From: Bordetella pertussis 18323
GTDB lineage: Bacteria > Pseudomonadota > Gammaproteobacteria > Burkholderiales > Burkholderiaceae_B
Direction of reading: 5' to 3'
Length of the DNA: 64,000 bases
NCBI RefSeq assembly: GCF_000306945.1
Contig: NC_018518.1
Span: 806,001 to 870,000 of the forward strand
Made by a program: the position numbers and the translations under genes. Positions 51,220-60,982 of the stretch are shown piece by piece. The notes under the pieces were generated by a model. It did not search any database. It saw nothing but the letters and a program-made list of their open reading frames with translations, and was not told the origin of the DNA. How positions within the stretch are numbered: position 1 is the first letter of the stretch; the number at the start of each line of letters is the position of its first letter.

Positions 51220-51372
51220 GCTTGTTATGGTCCTTTGCGAGCGAAAGTCGTACCCCGCTTGGACTGGCGGGCGGGGCGCGGGTTCCCGGCGCCGGCGGGG
51301 CCGGCAGCGATGGGGAGTATAGTATCGCTTTCCCTGATTCCCCCCGGCCCTTTTTTCGTAGCGGTAAGCCCC

Positions 51373-52224
51373 ATGCAGGCTCTTTGGATGTTGTTGGCGT
51401 CAGCCATGTTCGCCATCATGGGGTCGTTCGTGAAGCTGGCGAGCGAGCACGGGGCTTCGCTGCCGCAGGTGGTGTTTTCCGCGGCCTGCCCTCGGTGGTG
51501 CTGCTGCTGATCTGGGCCCGCGCCGGGCGCCAGTCCATCATCCCGACCAGCTGGCGCCTGCATGTCTGGCGCAGCCTGTCCGGCGTGACCTCGATGTGGC
51601 TGGGCTTTTTCGCCCTGGCGCACCTGCCGCTGGCCACCGCCACCAGCCTGAACTACACCGCGCCGCTGTTCATCGCCTGCTGGATGCTGGGGTGGGGCGG
51701 CGCGCAGCGCGACCCGGTGCGCATCGCCGCCGTGGCGCTGGGCTTTCTGGGCGTGCGCGGTGTTGCGCCCCAGCGTCAACGACGACCAGTGGCTGGCCGC
51801 GCTGCTGGGCCTGACCGCCGGCGCCATGTCGGCCATCGCCATGCTGCAGATCCGCCAGCTGGGCCGCGTCGGCGAGCCCGAGTGGCGCACGGTGCTGTTC
51901 TTCTCGGTGGCGGTGTGCGCCAGCAGCGGGGTCGGCCTGCTGCTGGGAGGGTGGGGGCGGGCGGACCTGTACGGCTACCTGGCGCTGTTCGGCGTGGGCA
52001 CCTCGGGCCTGGTGGGGCAGCTGACCATGACGCGCGCCTTCGGACACGGCTCGGCCCTGTTGACCGCGGCGCTGCAGTACACGACCATCATTTTTGCCGC
52101 CTTCATAGGCATGGGGCTCTGGGGCGACGCCCTGGACAACCTGGCCTGGATGGGCATGGGCCTGATCATTTTCGCGGGATTGCTGTCGGTCTGGCGCACC
52201 ATGCGCCGGCCCGGCGGCGCCTGA
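51373..52224 (+). pseudogene. EamA/DMT transporter with two compensating frameshifts
   Basis: The frame from ATG 51373 ([20 protein letters not shown]) breaks at a T4 tract (51475-51478). One more T would give VVFFRGLPSVVLLLIWARAG. As written it ends ACPRWCCC at residue 45. The next frame carries the family sequence (TSMWLGFFALAHLPLATATS) to GFLGV near 51755. An extra base (C at about 51756) then shifts back to VLRPSVNDDQWLAALLG and on to the stop at 52224. The two indels cancel, so the whole span is 284 codons long. The protein would be a ten-helix inner-membrane transporter. It is not made as written. Confidence 0.8.
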
Positions 52225-52276
52225 TCATCCGCGTCCGGCCGGCTGCGGCCGCCGGCGCCTACAGGGGAGCAAACCG

Positions 52277-53128
52277 ATGACCATGACGCTGATTTCCGCC
52301 GCCGACCTGACCGCCCGACTCGATGCCGGCGGCGTGCGGGTGTTCGACGTGCGCCATGACCTGGCCGACCATGCGGCCGGCCGCCGCGCCTACGAGCAAG
52401 GCCATATCGCGGGCGCGCGCTACCTGGACCACGAGGCCGAACTGGCCGCGCCGCGTTCCGGCAGCAACGGCCGCCACCCCCTGCCCGAGCGCGATGCCTT
52501 CGCCGGCCTGATGGCCGCCCACGGCGTGACGCCCGAGACGCTGGTGGTGGCCTATGACGCCAGCGGCGGCATGTTCGCCGCGCACCTGTGGTGGATGCTG
52601 CGCTGGATGGGGCACGAGCGGGTCGCGGTGCTCGACGGCGGCTGGCAGGCCTGGACCGCCGCCGGCCTGCCGACCGAAGCCGGCGCCACGCCGGCCGTCT
52701 CGGCGCAGCCCGGGGCGCGGGCAGGCCAGAGCCTGGCCGGCACCGTCGATGCCGCCGCGGTGCTGGCCAACATCGGCCAGCCTGCCTTTACCGTGATCGA
52801 TGCCCGCGCGGCCAATCGCTACCGCGGCGAAGTCGAGCCCATGGACCCGGTGGCCGGCCACATCCCGGGCGCGCTGAACCGGCCCAATACCGAGAACCTG
52901 CAGGCCGATGGGCGCTTCAAGGCGCCGGCCCAGCTGCGCCAGGAGTTCGAGGCCTTGCTGGGCGGGCGCGCGGCCGACGGCATCGTGCACCAATGCGGCT
53001 CGGGCATCACCGCCTGCCACAACCTGCTGGCCATGGAGATCGCCGGCCTGGCCGGTTCGCGCCTGTACCCCGGCTCGTGGAGCGAATGGTGCAGCGACGC
53101 GGCGCGGCCGGTCGCCAAGGGCGCCTGA
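52277..53128 (+). CDS. sseA: 3-mercaptopyruvate sulfurtransferase (double rhodanese)
   Basis: 283 residues with two rhodanese domains. The first includes VRVFDVRHDLADHAAGRRAY and GHIAGARYLDHEAELA. The second has the active-site cysteine C240 in HQCGSGITACHNLL, the CGSGxT form typical of mercaptopyruvate rather than thiosulfate sulfurtransferases. It transfers sulfur from 3-mercaptopyruvate to thiols or cyanide. A GGGGAG site precedes the ATG. Confidence 0.9.
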   Translation: MTMTLISAADLTARLDAGGVRVFDVRHDLADHAAGRRAYEQGHIAGARYLDHEAELAAPRSGSNGRHPLPERDAFAGLMAAHGVTPETLVVAYDASGGMFAAHLWWMLRWMGHERVAVLDGGWQAWTAAGLPTEAGATPAVSAQPGARAGQSLAGTVDAAAVLANIGQPAFTVIDARAANRYRGEVEPMDPVAGHIPGALNRPNTENLQADGRFKAPAQLRQEFEALLGGRAADGIVHQCGSGITACHNLLAMEIAGLAGSRLYPGSWSEWCSDAARPVAKGA

Positions 53129-53144
53129 GCCGATCCGGCCGCCG

Positions 53145-53714
53145 TCACCAGATGGCGGCCAGCTTGGCGCGGCCGGCCACGCCCTCGGCGATCTCCAGGA
53201 AGTGCGTCAGCGAGCCGGTCTGCATGCCGGGCTGCTTGGCCTGGTCGTCCCAGCGGCGCAGCCGGATCGCGTCCGGCGCGCCCGGCATGCTGGCGAAATC
53301 CACCGCCTGGCCGGCATCGAAGCTGCCGCCTTGCAGCGTCAGGCTGCGGCGCGAGTCGGCCGACAGGCGCGTCGCGTAGGCGGGTTCGACGAAGCACAGG
53401 TAGCGCTTGGCCTCGACGTGCAGGCGGATCGGGTCCAGCACGGCATTGCCGAACAAGCCGCGCAGGAAGGGCAGCACGAAGTACTGGTGCTTGTCGTCCA
53501 GGCCGCGCAGGCTGGGGGTGCCCGGGTGCGCGGCGATCAGGTGGCCCAGGTCGTGCAGCAGGCTGGCGGTAATCAGGTGCGGGCCGGCGCCGCCCTGTTC
53601 GGCCAGCGTCGCGGTCTGCAGGGCGTGCTTGAGGTGGCTGACGGGTTCGCCGTCATAGGCGCGGTGGCCGCGCTCGAGGAATATCTGTTCGATGTCTTGC
53701 AGGGTCAGGGCCAT
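53145..53714 (-). CDS. HD-domain protein associated with phosphonate degradation (PhnZ-like)
   Basis: 189 residues. The HD metal site appears as SHLKHALQTATLAEQGG, then TASLLHDLGHLI (about residues 50-61), with LRLHVEAKRYL-type downstream histidine (PIRLHVEAKRYL). It resembles the HD-domain proteins found in phosphonate operons. The studied relative PhnZ is a mixed-valent di-iron oxygenase that cleaves 1-hydroxy-2-aminoethylphosphonate to glycine and phosphate. No PhnY hydroxylase is nearby, so its substrate here is open. It lies 30 bp downstream of the LysR gene, same strand. Confidence 0.8.
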   Translation of the reverse strand: MALTLQDIEQIFLERGHRAYDGEPVSHLKHALQTATLAEQGGAGPHLITASLLHDLGHLIAAHPGTPSLRGLDDKHQYFVLPFLRGLFGNAVLDPIRLHVEAKRYLCFVEPAYATRLSADSRRSLTLQGGSFDAGQAVDFASMPGAPDAIRLRRWDDQAKQPGMQTGSLTHFLEIAEGVAGRAKLAAIW

Positions 53715-53744
53715 GGTTGTCTCCCGGCATCGCCGGCGGCGCGC

Positions 53745-54608
53745 TCATGCCGCGCTCGGCGCCAGTTCCAGAAATCGTGCAATCAGCTGCACGGGCTGCC
53801 GCTCTCGCAGGCAGTACAGGTACTCATGCATCAGGACCTCGGTATCGGCGATCGCCACCGTGGCCAGTTCGGCTTGGGCGGGCACTTCGCGCGACGGAAT
53901 CAGGCTGACCCCCAGGTTGCACAGGATCGCCTGGCGGATCGATTCGCGGCTGCCGATCTCCAGCACCCGGGCCGGCGCCACGCCGGCCTTCTGCAGCGCT
54001 TCTTCGGTCAGCTGGCGTGTCATCGAACCGGGCTCGCGCAGCAGCAGCGCGTACGGCGCCAGATCGGCCAGGCCGGCCGAGGCGCGCGCGGCCAGCGGGT
54101 GGTCGCGGTGGACCACGATGCGCAGCGGGTCGGCGGCGATGGCGCGCCGGTACAGGTTCGGGTTGTTCATCGCCACCGAGGACGTCGCCACGTCGATCCG
54201 GTAGTCGTGCAGGGCCTGCAGCATGCTCTGCGAGTTGCCGATGGCGACGCTGAGCTCGATGGCCGGGTAGCGCTGGTTGTAGCGCCGCACCGTGTCCATG
54301 ATGTAGAAGGGGCCGGTGGCGCCGACGCGCAGGCAGCCCTCGCGCAGGTCGCTGGCGTCGCGCAGGCGGAATTCGATCTCGGATTCCTGCTGCACCAGTT
54401 TCTCGACCAGCGGCATCAGGCGGTGGCCGGCGTCCGATAGCCGCAGGCCGCGTCCCTGGCGATGGAACAGTTCCACGCCGTAGCGCGATTCGAGCTGGCG
54501 CAGCTGGCCCGTTACCGTGGGCTGGCTGACCCCCAGCTGGGCGGCCGCCTTGGTGACGGTGCCGCAGCGCGCTACGGCGTGGAAAGATTTGAGTTCGGCG
54601 ACCAGCAC
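53745..54608 (-). CDS. LysR family regulator of the aminoethylphosphonate locus
   Basis: 287 residues from GTG 54608. The N-terminal helix-turn-helix is ELKSFHAVARCGTVTKAAAQ and LGVSQPTVTGQLRQLESRYG (about residues 5-45), with a LysR effector domain after residue 90. It is divergent from the ABC ATPase gene (160 bp between starts) and resembles LysR proteins found beside 2-aminoethylphosphonate catabolic genes. It likely activates the plus-strand operon. Effector inferred. Confidence 0.88.
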   Translation of the reverse strand: MLVAELKSFHAVARCGTVTKAAAQLGVSQPTVTGQLRQLESRYGVELFHRQGRGLRLSDAGHRLMPLVEKLVQQESEIEFRLRDASDLREGCLRVGATGPFYIMDTVRRYNQRYPAIELSVAIGNSQSMLQALHDYRIDVATSSVAMNNPNLYRRAIAADPLRIVVHRDHPLAARASAGLADLAPYALLLREPGSMTRQLTEEALQKAGVAPARVLEIGSRESIRQAILCNLGVSLIPSREVPAQAELATVAIADTEVLMHEYLYCLRERQPVQLIARFLELAPSAA

Positions 54609-54767
54609 AGGAAATCACGCGCGCGGCGTGCCAGATAGAGCAGGATCGCCAGTACACCAAAATTATTTGATGTTTTTATTACTGCATTTGCGCGAACTGT
54701 CATAAACGCACAATAAGCCCTGCCCATACTCCCCGGACATTGGTTACCGAGTCATTCTGGAGGGCAT

Positions 54768-55844
54768 ATGTCCCGGGGCAGCGACGCATTCCTGTCGATA
54801 CGCAATCTGGTCAAGCACTATGGCGCCCATCGGGCGCTGGCCGACGTGTCGCTGGACATCGGGGCGGGCGAGCTGGTGTGCCTGCTCGGCCCCTCGGGCT
54901 GCGGCAAGACCACCCTGCTGCGCGCCATCGCCGGCCTGGAGCGCCAGGACGGCGGCGCCATCGTGCTGGGCGGCCGCGATATCTCGAACGAGCCGCCGCA
55001 GGCGCGCGACTACGGCATCCTGTTCCAGTCGTATGCGCTGTTTCCCAACCTGACGGTGGCGCAGAACGTGGCCTACGGGCTGAGCGGCCGGCGCGGCGAC
55101 CGCGAGCGCGTGGCCGCCCGCGTCGATGAAATGCTGGCCCTGGTCGGGCTGAGCGGCGCGGCCCGCAAGTATCCGGGGCAGATTTCCGGCGGCCAGCAGC
55201 AGCGCGTGGCGCTGGCGCGCGCCCTGGCGCCGGCGCCGTCGCTGCTGCTGCTCGACGAGCCCATGTCGGCGCTGGATGCGCGCGTGCGCGACCGCCTGCG
55301 CGGCGAACTGCGCGCCTTGCAGCGGCGCCTTTCCATCACCACGCTGATGGTGACCCACGACCAGGAAGAGGCCATGGTCATGGCCGACCGGATCGCGGTG
55401 ATGAACGGCGGCGTCATCGAGCAGTACGGCACGCCGCGCGAACTCTATCGCGATCCCCGTTCGGCATTCATCGCCGACTTCGTGGGCGAGGCCAACTGGC
55501 TGCGGTACCAGCGCATCGACGCCCACCGCGCGCGCGTCGGCCAGCTCGAACTGGACGTCGAGCAGCCGCTGGAGGCCGACAGCGGCCGCCTGTTCGTGCG
55601 GCCGGAGGCGGTGCGGCTGAGCGCATCGGGTACGCCGGCCTCGGCCAACACCGTGCTGGCCGATGTGCTCGATGGCGTTTTCCTGGGGCGCGGCTATCGC
55701 ATCTCGCTGCGGCTGGAAGGAATACCGGGCGCCACCGTGCAGTCCGTGGTTTCCGCTGAAACCGGTGACGCCCTGCTGGGCGCCCATGCTGCCGGCCGTT
55801 GCTGGGTGGAGCTGCCGCGCCATGCGCTAAGTGCCTACGCTTGA
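54768..55844 (+). CDS. phnT: 2-Aminoethylphosphonate ABC transporter ATP-binding protein
   Basis: 358 residues. Walker A GPSGCGKTTLLRAIAGLE (about residues 40-57), signature SGGQQQRVALARALA, Walker B LLLLDEPMSALDARVRD, H-loop VTHDQEEAM. The C-terminal TOBE-like domain contains GRLFVRPEAVRLSA. It is of the spermidine/iron-type importer ATPases. The phosphonate assignment comes from the neighbouring PhnX and fused permease. TCTGGAGGGCAT precedes the ATG. Confidence 0.88.
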   Translation: MSRGSDAFLSIRNLVKHYGAHRALADVSLDIGAGELVCLLGPSGCGKTTLLRAIAGLERQDGGAIVLGGRDISNEPPQARDYGILFQSYALFPNLTVAQNVAYGLSGRRGDRERVAARVDEMLALVGLSGAARKYPGQISGGQQQRVALARALAPAPSLLLLDEPMSALDARVRDRLRGELRALQRRLSITTLMVTHDQEEAMVMADRIAVMNGGVIEQYGTPRELYRDPRSAFIADFVGEANWLRYQRIDAHRARVGQLELDVEQPLEADSGRLFVRPEAVRLSASGTPASANTVLADVLDGVFLGRGYRISLRLEGIPGATVQSVVSAETGDALLGAHAAGRCWVELPRHALSAYA

Positions 55845-57603
55845 ATCCGCCGTCGCCAAGGCGCCGCGGCGCGCCGCCATCGCGCGGCCGGCCGCCGCTG
55901 CCGCGCCCGTGCGCCGGGCGCTGCCGGCCTGGACCGGAACCCTGGGCCGCTGGGGCGGGCAGGGCCTGTTCGTCGCCGCGCTGGTGCTGTTCCTGGCATT
56001 GCCGCTGCTTGCCATCCTGGTCAAGGCGGTGGCGCCGGGCGCCGATGGCGCCGCCGGCGTGGGCGTGCTGGCCGGCATCGTCGACGACAGCGCGTTCCTG
56101 GGGCTGGTATGGCGCAGCCTGGCGGTGGGGGCGGCCACGGTGGCGCTGGTGGTGCCCTGCGCCTATGCCTACGCATATTGCCTGACCCGCACCCGCGCGC
56201 CGGGCAAGGGCGCGCTGCGGCTGGTGGCCTTGCTGCCGCTGCTGGCGCCCTCGCTGTTGCCGGGCATCGCGCTGATCTACCTGCTGGGCAACCAGGGCCT
56301 GCTCAAGGCGCTGGCCGGCGGCGCCACCATCTATGGCTTCTGGGGCATTGTGATCGGCGAGGCCTTCTACACCTTCCCGCACGCGCTGATGATCCTGCTG
56401 ACCGGCCTGGCGCTGGCCGACGGCCGCCTGTACGACGCGGCGCGCGCCATGGGCGCCGGCCCCTGGCGCACCTTCGCCACCGTGACGCTGCCGGGCACCC
56501 GCTATGCCGTGTTCTCGGCCTGCTGCCTGGTGTTCACGTTGACGGTCACCGATTTCGGCGTGCCCAAGGTCGTGGGCGGGGACTACAACGTGCTGGCCAT
56601 GGAGGCCTACAAGGCCGTGGTGGGGCAGCAGAATTTCTCCAAGGGCGCGGCCATCGGCCTGCTGCTGCTGGTGCCGGCCATGCTGACCTTCCTGCTCGAC
56701 CGGCACCTGCGGGCGCGCCATGGCGCCGGCCTGAGCGGGCGCGCGCTGGTCTACGCGCCGGGCACGCACCGGTTGCGCGACGCCTGCTTCCTGGCCATCG
56801 CCGCGCTGATCGGCCTGGCGCTGCTGACAATCGTCGGCGTGGCGGTGTGGGCGTCGTTCGTCAAGATGTGGCCGTACAACCTGTCGCTGTCGCTGCGTTC
56901 GTACGACTTCGACAACATGGACGGCGGCGGCTGGCTGGCGTGGCGCAACAGCATCCAGCTGGCCGCGTGGACGGCCCTGGCCGGCACCGCGCTGGTGTAC
57001 GGCGGCGCCTGGATGATGGAAAAACTGCCGACGCGCGGCGTGCCGGCGGCGGCGCTGCGCGGCACCGCGCGGATGCTGGCGCTTACCCCCATGGCCGTGC
57101 CCGGGCTGGTGCTGGGGCTGGGGTACATCTTCTTCTTCAACAGCCCCGGCAACCCGCTGGGCGCCCTGTACGGCACCATGACGCTGCTGGTGGTGTGCAC
57201 CGTGGTGCACTTCTACACCAGCGCGCACCTGACCGCGGTCACCGCGCTGGGCGCGCTCGACACGGAGTTCGAGGCGGCCTCGGCCTCGCTCAAGGTGCCG
57301 GCCGCGCTGACCTTCCTGCGCGTCACGCTGCCGATGTGCCTGCCGGCGGTGCTGGATACCGCGCGCTACCTGTTCGTCTCGGCGATGACGACCGTCTCCG
57401 CCGTGGTGTTTCTCTACAGCCCGCAGACCGTGCTGGCTGCCGTGGCGGTGCTGAACATGGACGACGCCGGCTTCATCGGCCCGGCGGCCGCCATGTGCAC
57501 CGTGATCATGGCGACCTCGGCGCTGGCTTCGCTGCTACTTCACCTGGCCAGCCGCGCGCTGGTGGCGCGCACCCAGGCGTGGCGCCGCGCGCCGGCGGCC
57601 TGA
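55831..57603 (+). CDS. 2-Aminoethylphosphonate ABC transporter permease (fused PhnU-PhnV type)
   Basis: 590 residues, two permease domains in one chain (each about six helices). EAA-like loops are [20 protein letters not shown] in the first half and [20 protein letters not shown] in the second. Single-chain permeases of this type accompany aminoethylphosphonate binding proteins. It starts at GTG 55831, overlapping the ATPase stop by 14 bases, so translation is probably coupled. Confidence 0.88.
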   Translation: MPTLESAVAKAPRRAAIARPAAAAAPVRRALPAWTGTLGRWGGQGLFVAALVLFLALPLLAILVKAVAPGADGAAGVGVLAGIVDDSAFLGLVWRSLAVGAATVALVVPCAYAYAYCLTRTRAPGKGALRLVALLPLLAPSLLPGIALIYLLGNQGLLKALAGGATIYGFWGIVIGEAFYTFPHALMILLTGLALADGRLYDAARAMGAGPWRTFATVTLPGTRYAVFSACCLVFTLTVTDFGVPKVVGGDYNVLAMEAYKAVVGQQNFSKGAAIGLLLLVPAMLTFLLDRHLRARHGAGLSGRALVYAPGTHRLRDACFLAIAALIGLALLTIVGVAVWASFVKMWPYNLSLSLRSYDFDNMDGGGWLAWRNSIQLAAWTALAGTALVYGGAWMMEKLPTRGVPAAALRGTARMLALTPMAVPGLVLGLGYIFFFNSPGNPLGALYGTMTLLVVCTVVHFYTSAHLTAVTALGALDTEFEAASASLKVPAALTFLRVTLPMCLPAVLDTARYLFVSAMTTVSAVVFLYSPQTVLAAVAVLNMDDAGFIGPAAAMCTVIMATSALASLLLHLASRALVARTQAWRRAPAA

Positions 57604-57619
57604 CCGACTCTCCACTGGA

Positions 57620-58450
57620 ATGAATGCCATGACGCTTGCAACACTCCCCGTGCGCCTGGAGGCGCTGGTCTTCGACTGGGCCGGCACGCTGGTCGATTTC
57701 GGCTCCTTCGCGCCGACCAAGGTCTTCGTCGATGCCTTCGCCCGCTTCGGCGTGCAGATCTCGCTGGAACAGGCGCGCGGCCCCATGGGCATGGGCAAGT
57801 GGGATCACATCCGTGCGCTGTGCAATGACGCGGCGATCGCGCGGCAGTACCAGGAACAGTTCGGCCGGCTGCCCACCGACGAGGACGTCACCGCCATCTA
57901 CGAACGCTTCCTGCCCATGCAGCTGGAGAAGGTGGCCGAATATTCGCAGCCGATACCCGGCGCGATCGAACTGCTGCACGGCCTGCGCCAGCGCGGCCTG
58001 AAGCTGGGCTCGTGCTCCGGCTACCCGGCCGCCGTCATGCAGCGCGTGCTCGAACGCGCCGAGCGCGAAGGGCTGGCGCTGGACTACGTGGTCGCCAGCG
58101 ACGATGTGCCGCGTTCGCGGCCGGCGCCGGCCATGGCATTGCGCAACGTGGTCGAGCTGGGCATCGCCGACGTGGCGGGCTGCGTCAAGGTCGACGACAC
58201 CGCGCCCGGCGTGGAAGAGGGCCGCCGCGCCGGCATGTGGACAGTCGGGCTGCTGCTGTCGGGCAACGCCGCCGGCCTGTCCCTGGAGCAGTTCCTCAGC
58301 CTGGACGAGGCCGGCCGCGAGGCCGCGCGCGATCGCGCCCGCGCCGAACTGCAGGCCGGCGCTCCCCATTACCTCATCGATACCGTGGCGGACCTGCCGC
58401 CGGTATTGGCCGACATCGAAACGCGCCTGGCCGCCGGCCAGCGTCCCTGA
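57620..58450 (+). CDS. phnX: Phosphonoacetaldehyde hydrolase (phosphonatase)
   Basis: PhnX splits phosphonoacetaldehyde to acetaldehyde and phosphate using a Schiff-base lysine. The 276 residues show the HAD nucleophile D19 in [12 protein letters not shown] and K60 in [12 protein letters not shown]. The sequence [16 protein letters not shown] (HAD motif II region) and [20 protein letters not shown] (motif IV) follow. It is 16 bp after the permease. Normally PhnW supplies the aldehyde, but no PhnW is in the window. The FAD enzyme downstream may have done so. Confidence 0.94.
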   Translation: MNAMTLATLPVRLEALVFDWAGTLVDFGSFAPTKVFVDAFARFGVQISLEQARGPMGMGKWDHIRALCNDAAIARQYQEQFGRLPTDEDVTAIYERFLPMQLEKVAEYSQPIPGAIELLHGLRQRGLKLGSCSGYPAAVMQRVLERAEREGLALDYVVASDDVPRSRPAPAMALRNVVELGIADVAGCVKVDDTAPGVEEGRRAGMWTVGLLLSGNAAGLSLEQFLSLDEAGREAARDRARAELQAGAPHYLIDTVADLPPVLADIETRLAAGQRP

Positions 58451-58478
58451 ACCCAGCTTTCCCTACCGGAGTTTCCGC

Positions 58479-59501
58479 ATGAAGCGCATTCCCTCGATCC
58501 TGTTGGCCACCGTCCTGGCCGCCGCGACCGGCGTCGCCGCCGCCAACACCACGCTGACGGTCTACACCGCCCTGGAGGCCGACCAGATCAAGGCCTACCA
58601 GGCCGCCTTCGAAAAAGCCCATCCCGACATCAGGATCCAATGGGTTCGCGATTCGACCGGCATCGTGGCCGCCAAGCTGCTGGCCGAGAAGAACAACCCC
58701 AAGGCCGATGTGATCTGGGGCCTGGCCGGCACGGCGCTGGGCCTGATGGACAAGGAAGGCATGCTGCTGCCGTACGCGCCCAAGGGCCTGGACCAGATCG
58801 CGGCCAACATGCGCGACGGCAAGGACGTGCCGGCCTGGGTCGGCATGGACGCCTACGCCGCCGCGGTGTGCGTCAACACCATCGAGGCCAGCAAGCAGAA
58901 CCTGCCCATGCCCACCTCGTGGCAGGACCTCACCAAGCCGGAATATGCCGGCAAGATCGTGATGCCCAATCCGGCATCCTCGGGCACGGGCTTCTTGGAC
59001 GTGAGCGCCTGGCTGCAGATGTTCGGCGAGGAAAAGGGCTGGGCGTTCATGGACGCCTTGCACAAGAACATGGGCTCGTACACGCACTCGGGCTCCAAGC
59101 CCTGCAACATGGCCGCCGCCGGCGAATACCCGATCGGCATCTCGTTCGACTACCGCGCCGCCAAGCTGAAGGCCGACGGCGCGCCGGTCGAAGCCGTGTT
59201 CCCGTCCGAAGGACTGGGCTGGGAAGTGGAAGCCACCGCCATCGTCAAGGGCACCAAGCATCTCGAGGCGGCCCGCAAGCTGGCCGACTTCTCGGCCAGC
59301 CGGCAAGCCAACGAGCTGTACAAGAGCAACTTCGCCGTGCTGGCGATCCCGTCGGTGGCCACGGTCAACCCCCATCTGCCGGCCAATCTGTCCGAGCGCA
59401 TGATCAAGAACGACTTCGTGTGGGCCGCGACCAACCGCGATCGCATCATCGCCGAATGGTCCAAGCGCTACGACGGCAAGTCCGAGCCGAAGAAGAAGTA
59501 A
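58479..59501 (+). CDS. phnS: 2-Aminoethylphosphonate ABC transporter substrate-binding protein
   Basis: 340 residues with signal peptide MKRIPSILLATVLAAATGVA-AAN. The Fbp/putrescine-type periplasmic fold shows LTVYTALEADQIKAYQAAFE, WGLAGTALGLMDKEGMLLPY and SGTGFLDVSAWLQMFGEEKG. It would deliver aminoethylphosphonate to the fused permease. ATG 58479 is preceded by CCGGAG. It is 28 bp after phnX. Confidence 0.9.
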   Translation: MKRIPSILLATVLAAATGVAAANTTLTVYTALEADQIKAYQAAFEKAHPDIRIQWVRDSTGIVAAKLLAEKNNPKADVIWGLAGTALGLMDKEGMLLPYAPKGLDQIAANMRDGKDVPAWVGMDAYAAAVCVNTIEASKQNLPMPTSWQDLTKPEYAGKIVMPNPASSGTGFLDVSAWLQMFGEEKGWAFMDALHKNMGSYTHSGSKPCNMAAAGEYPIGISFDYRAAKLKADGAPVEAVFPSEGLGWEVEATAIVKGTKHLEAARKLADFSASRQANELYKSNFAVLAIPSVATVNPHLPANLSERMIKNDFVWAATNRDRIIAEWSKRYDGKSEPKKK

Positions 59502-59565
59502 TCCCGCATCGGCGGCGGGCTCCGCACGGCGGCGGCCCGCCCATTTTCCCGGAAGCAGCAAAATC

Positions 59566-59933
59566 ATGAAGACGTATGACGTGGTCGTCGTGGGCGCCGG
59601 CATGCTGGGCATCGCCCACGCCTGGGCGGCCGCCCGGCGCGGCCTGTCGGTGGCGGTGGTCGAGCGCAGCCAGCGCGCGCACGGCGCCACCATCCGCAAT
59701 TTCGGCCAGGTGCTGGTCACCGGCCAGGCCCCGGGCGTGATGGCCCGCCACGCCCGCCAGTCCCGCGAACTGTGGCTGGAGCTGGCGGCCGGCGCCGGGT
59801 TCCATGTGCGCGCCAACGGCAGCCTGGTGCTGGCGCGCAGCGCCCTGGAGCAGGACGTGCTGGAGGAGTTCGCCGCCGCGCGCCTGCAGGCCGAAGGGTA
59901 CCGCGCCGAACTGTTGTCGGGCCGCGAGCTAGC
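59566..59933 (+). pseudogene. FAD-dependent oxidoreductase of phosphonate locus, truncated by IS481
   Basis: Only the first 122 or so codons remain: MKTYDVVVVGAGMLGIAHAW (Rossmann GxGxxG for FAD), VVERSQRAHGATIRNFGQVL and ARQSRELWLELAAGAGFHVR, ending SGREL at the IS481 junction. Relatives are about 370-380 residues, DAO-type amine oxidases found beside phosphonate genes and thought to deaminate aminophosphonates. The bases after the far end of IS481 (60983 onward) do not continue the gene. It was therefore not simply interrupted: its 3' part has been moved or deleted. Confidence 0.85.
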
Positions 59934-60976
59934 TGTGAAGATTCAATAGGTTGTATGCATGGTTCATCCGAACCGGATTTGAGAAACTGGAAATCGCCGA
60001 TCCCCCAGTTCACTCAAGGAGCCCGGCCGGATGAACACCCATAAGCATGCCCGATTGACCTTCCTACGTCGACTCGAAATGGTCCAGCAATTGATCGCCC
60101 ATCAAGTTTGTGTGTCTGAAGCGGCCCGCGCCTATGGGGTCACCGCGCCGACTGTGCGCAAATGGCTGGGCCGCTTCCTGGCTCAGGGCCAGGCGGGCTT
60201 GGCCGATGCGTCCTCGCGCCCGACGGTCTCGCCCCGAGCGATTGCGCCGGCCAAGGCGCTGGCTATCGTGGAGCTGCGCCGCAAGCGGCTGACCCAAGCG
60301 CGCATCGCCCAGGCGCTGGGCGTGTCAGCCAGCACCGTCAGCCGCGTCCTGGCCCGCGCCGGTCTGTCGCACCTGGCCGACCTGGAGCCGGCCGAGCCGG
60401 TGGTGCGCTACGAGCATCAGGCCCCCGGCGATCTGCTGCACATCGACATCAAGAAGCTGGGACGTATCCAGCGCCCTGGCCACCGGGTCACGGGCAACCG
60501 ACGCGATACCGTTGAGGGGGCCGGCTGGGACTTCGTCTTCGTGGCCATCGATGACCACGCCCGCGTGGCCTTCACCGACATCCACCCCGACGAGCGCTTC
60601 CCCAGCGCCGTCCAGTTCCTCAAGGACGCAGTGGCCTACTACCAGCGCCTGGGCGTGACCATCCAGCGCTTGCTCACCGACAATGGCTCGGCCTTTCGCA
60701 GCCGCGCCTTCGCCGCGCTGTGCCATGAGCTGGGCATCAAGCACCGCTTTACCCGACCTTACCGCCCACAGACCAATGGCAAGGCCGAACGCTTCATCCA
60801 GTCGGCCTTGCGTGAGTGGGCTTACGCTCACACCTACCAGAACTCCCAACACCGAGCCGATGCCATGAAATCCTGGCTACACCACTACAACTGGCATCGA
60901 CCCCACCAAGGCATCGGGCGCGCTGTACCCATCTCCAGACTCAACCTGGACGAATACAACCTATTGACAGTTCACA
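59934..60976 (+). mobile_element. IS481: IS481 copy 4
   Basis: A 1043-bp element. The left flank is GCTAGC (59928-59933) and the right flank CCTAGG (60977-60982). The target duplications do not match, and the coding sequence on the left is not resumed on the right. This is the expected trace of recombination between two IS481 copies (inversion, deletion or translocation). Confidence 0.96.
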
Positions 60977-60981
60977 CCTAG
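60031..60981 (+). CDS. IS481 transposase
   Basis: 316 residues with D139, D217 and E253. It differs from the other copies by Ser in place of Pro near residue 29 (VCVSEAARAYG). The terminal CAC-ACC-TAG codons come from the flanking CCTAGG. Confidence 0.95.
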   Translation: MNTHKHARLTFLRRLEMVQQLIAHQVCVSEAARAYGVTAPTVRKWLGRFLAQGQAGLADASSRPTVSPRAIAPAKALAIVELRRKRLTQARIAQALGVSASTVSRVLARAGLSHLADLEPAEPVVRYEHQAPGDLLHIDIKKLGRIQRPGHRVTGNRRDTVEGAGWDFVFVAIDDHARVAFTDIHPDERFPSAVQFLKDAVAYYQRLGVTIQRLLTDNGSAFRSRAFAALCHELGIKHRFTRPYRPQTNGKAERFIQSALREWAYAHTYQNSQHRADAMKSWLHHYNWHRPHQGIGRAVPISRLNLDEYNLLTVHT

Positions 60982-60982
60982 G

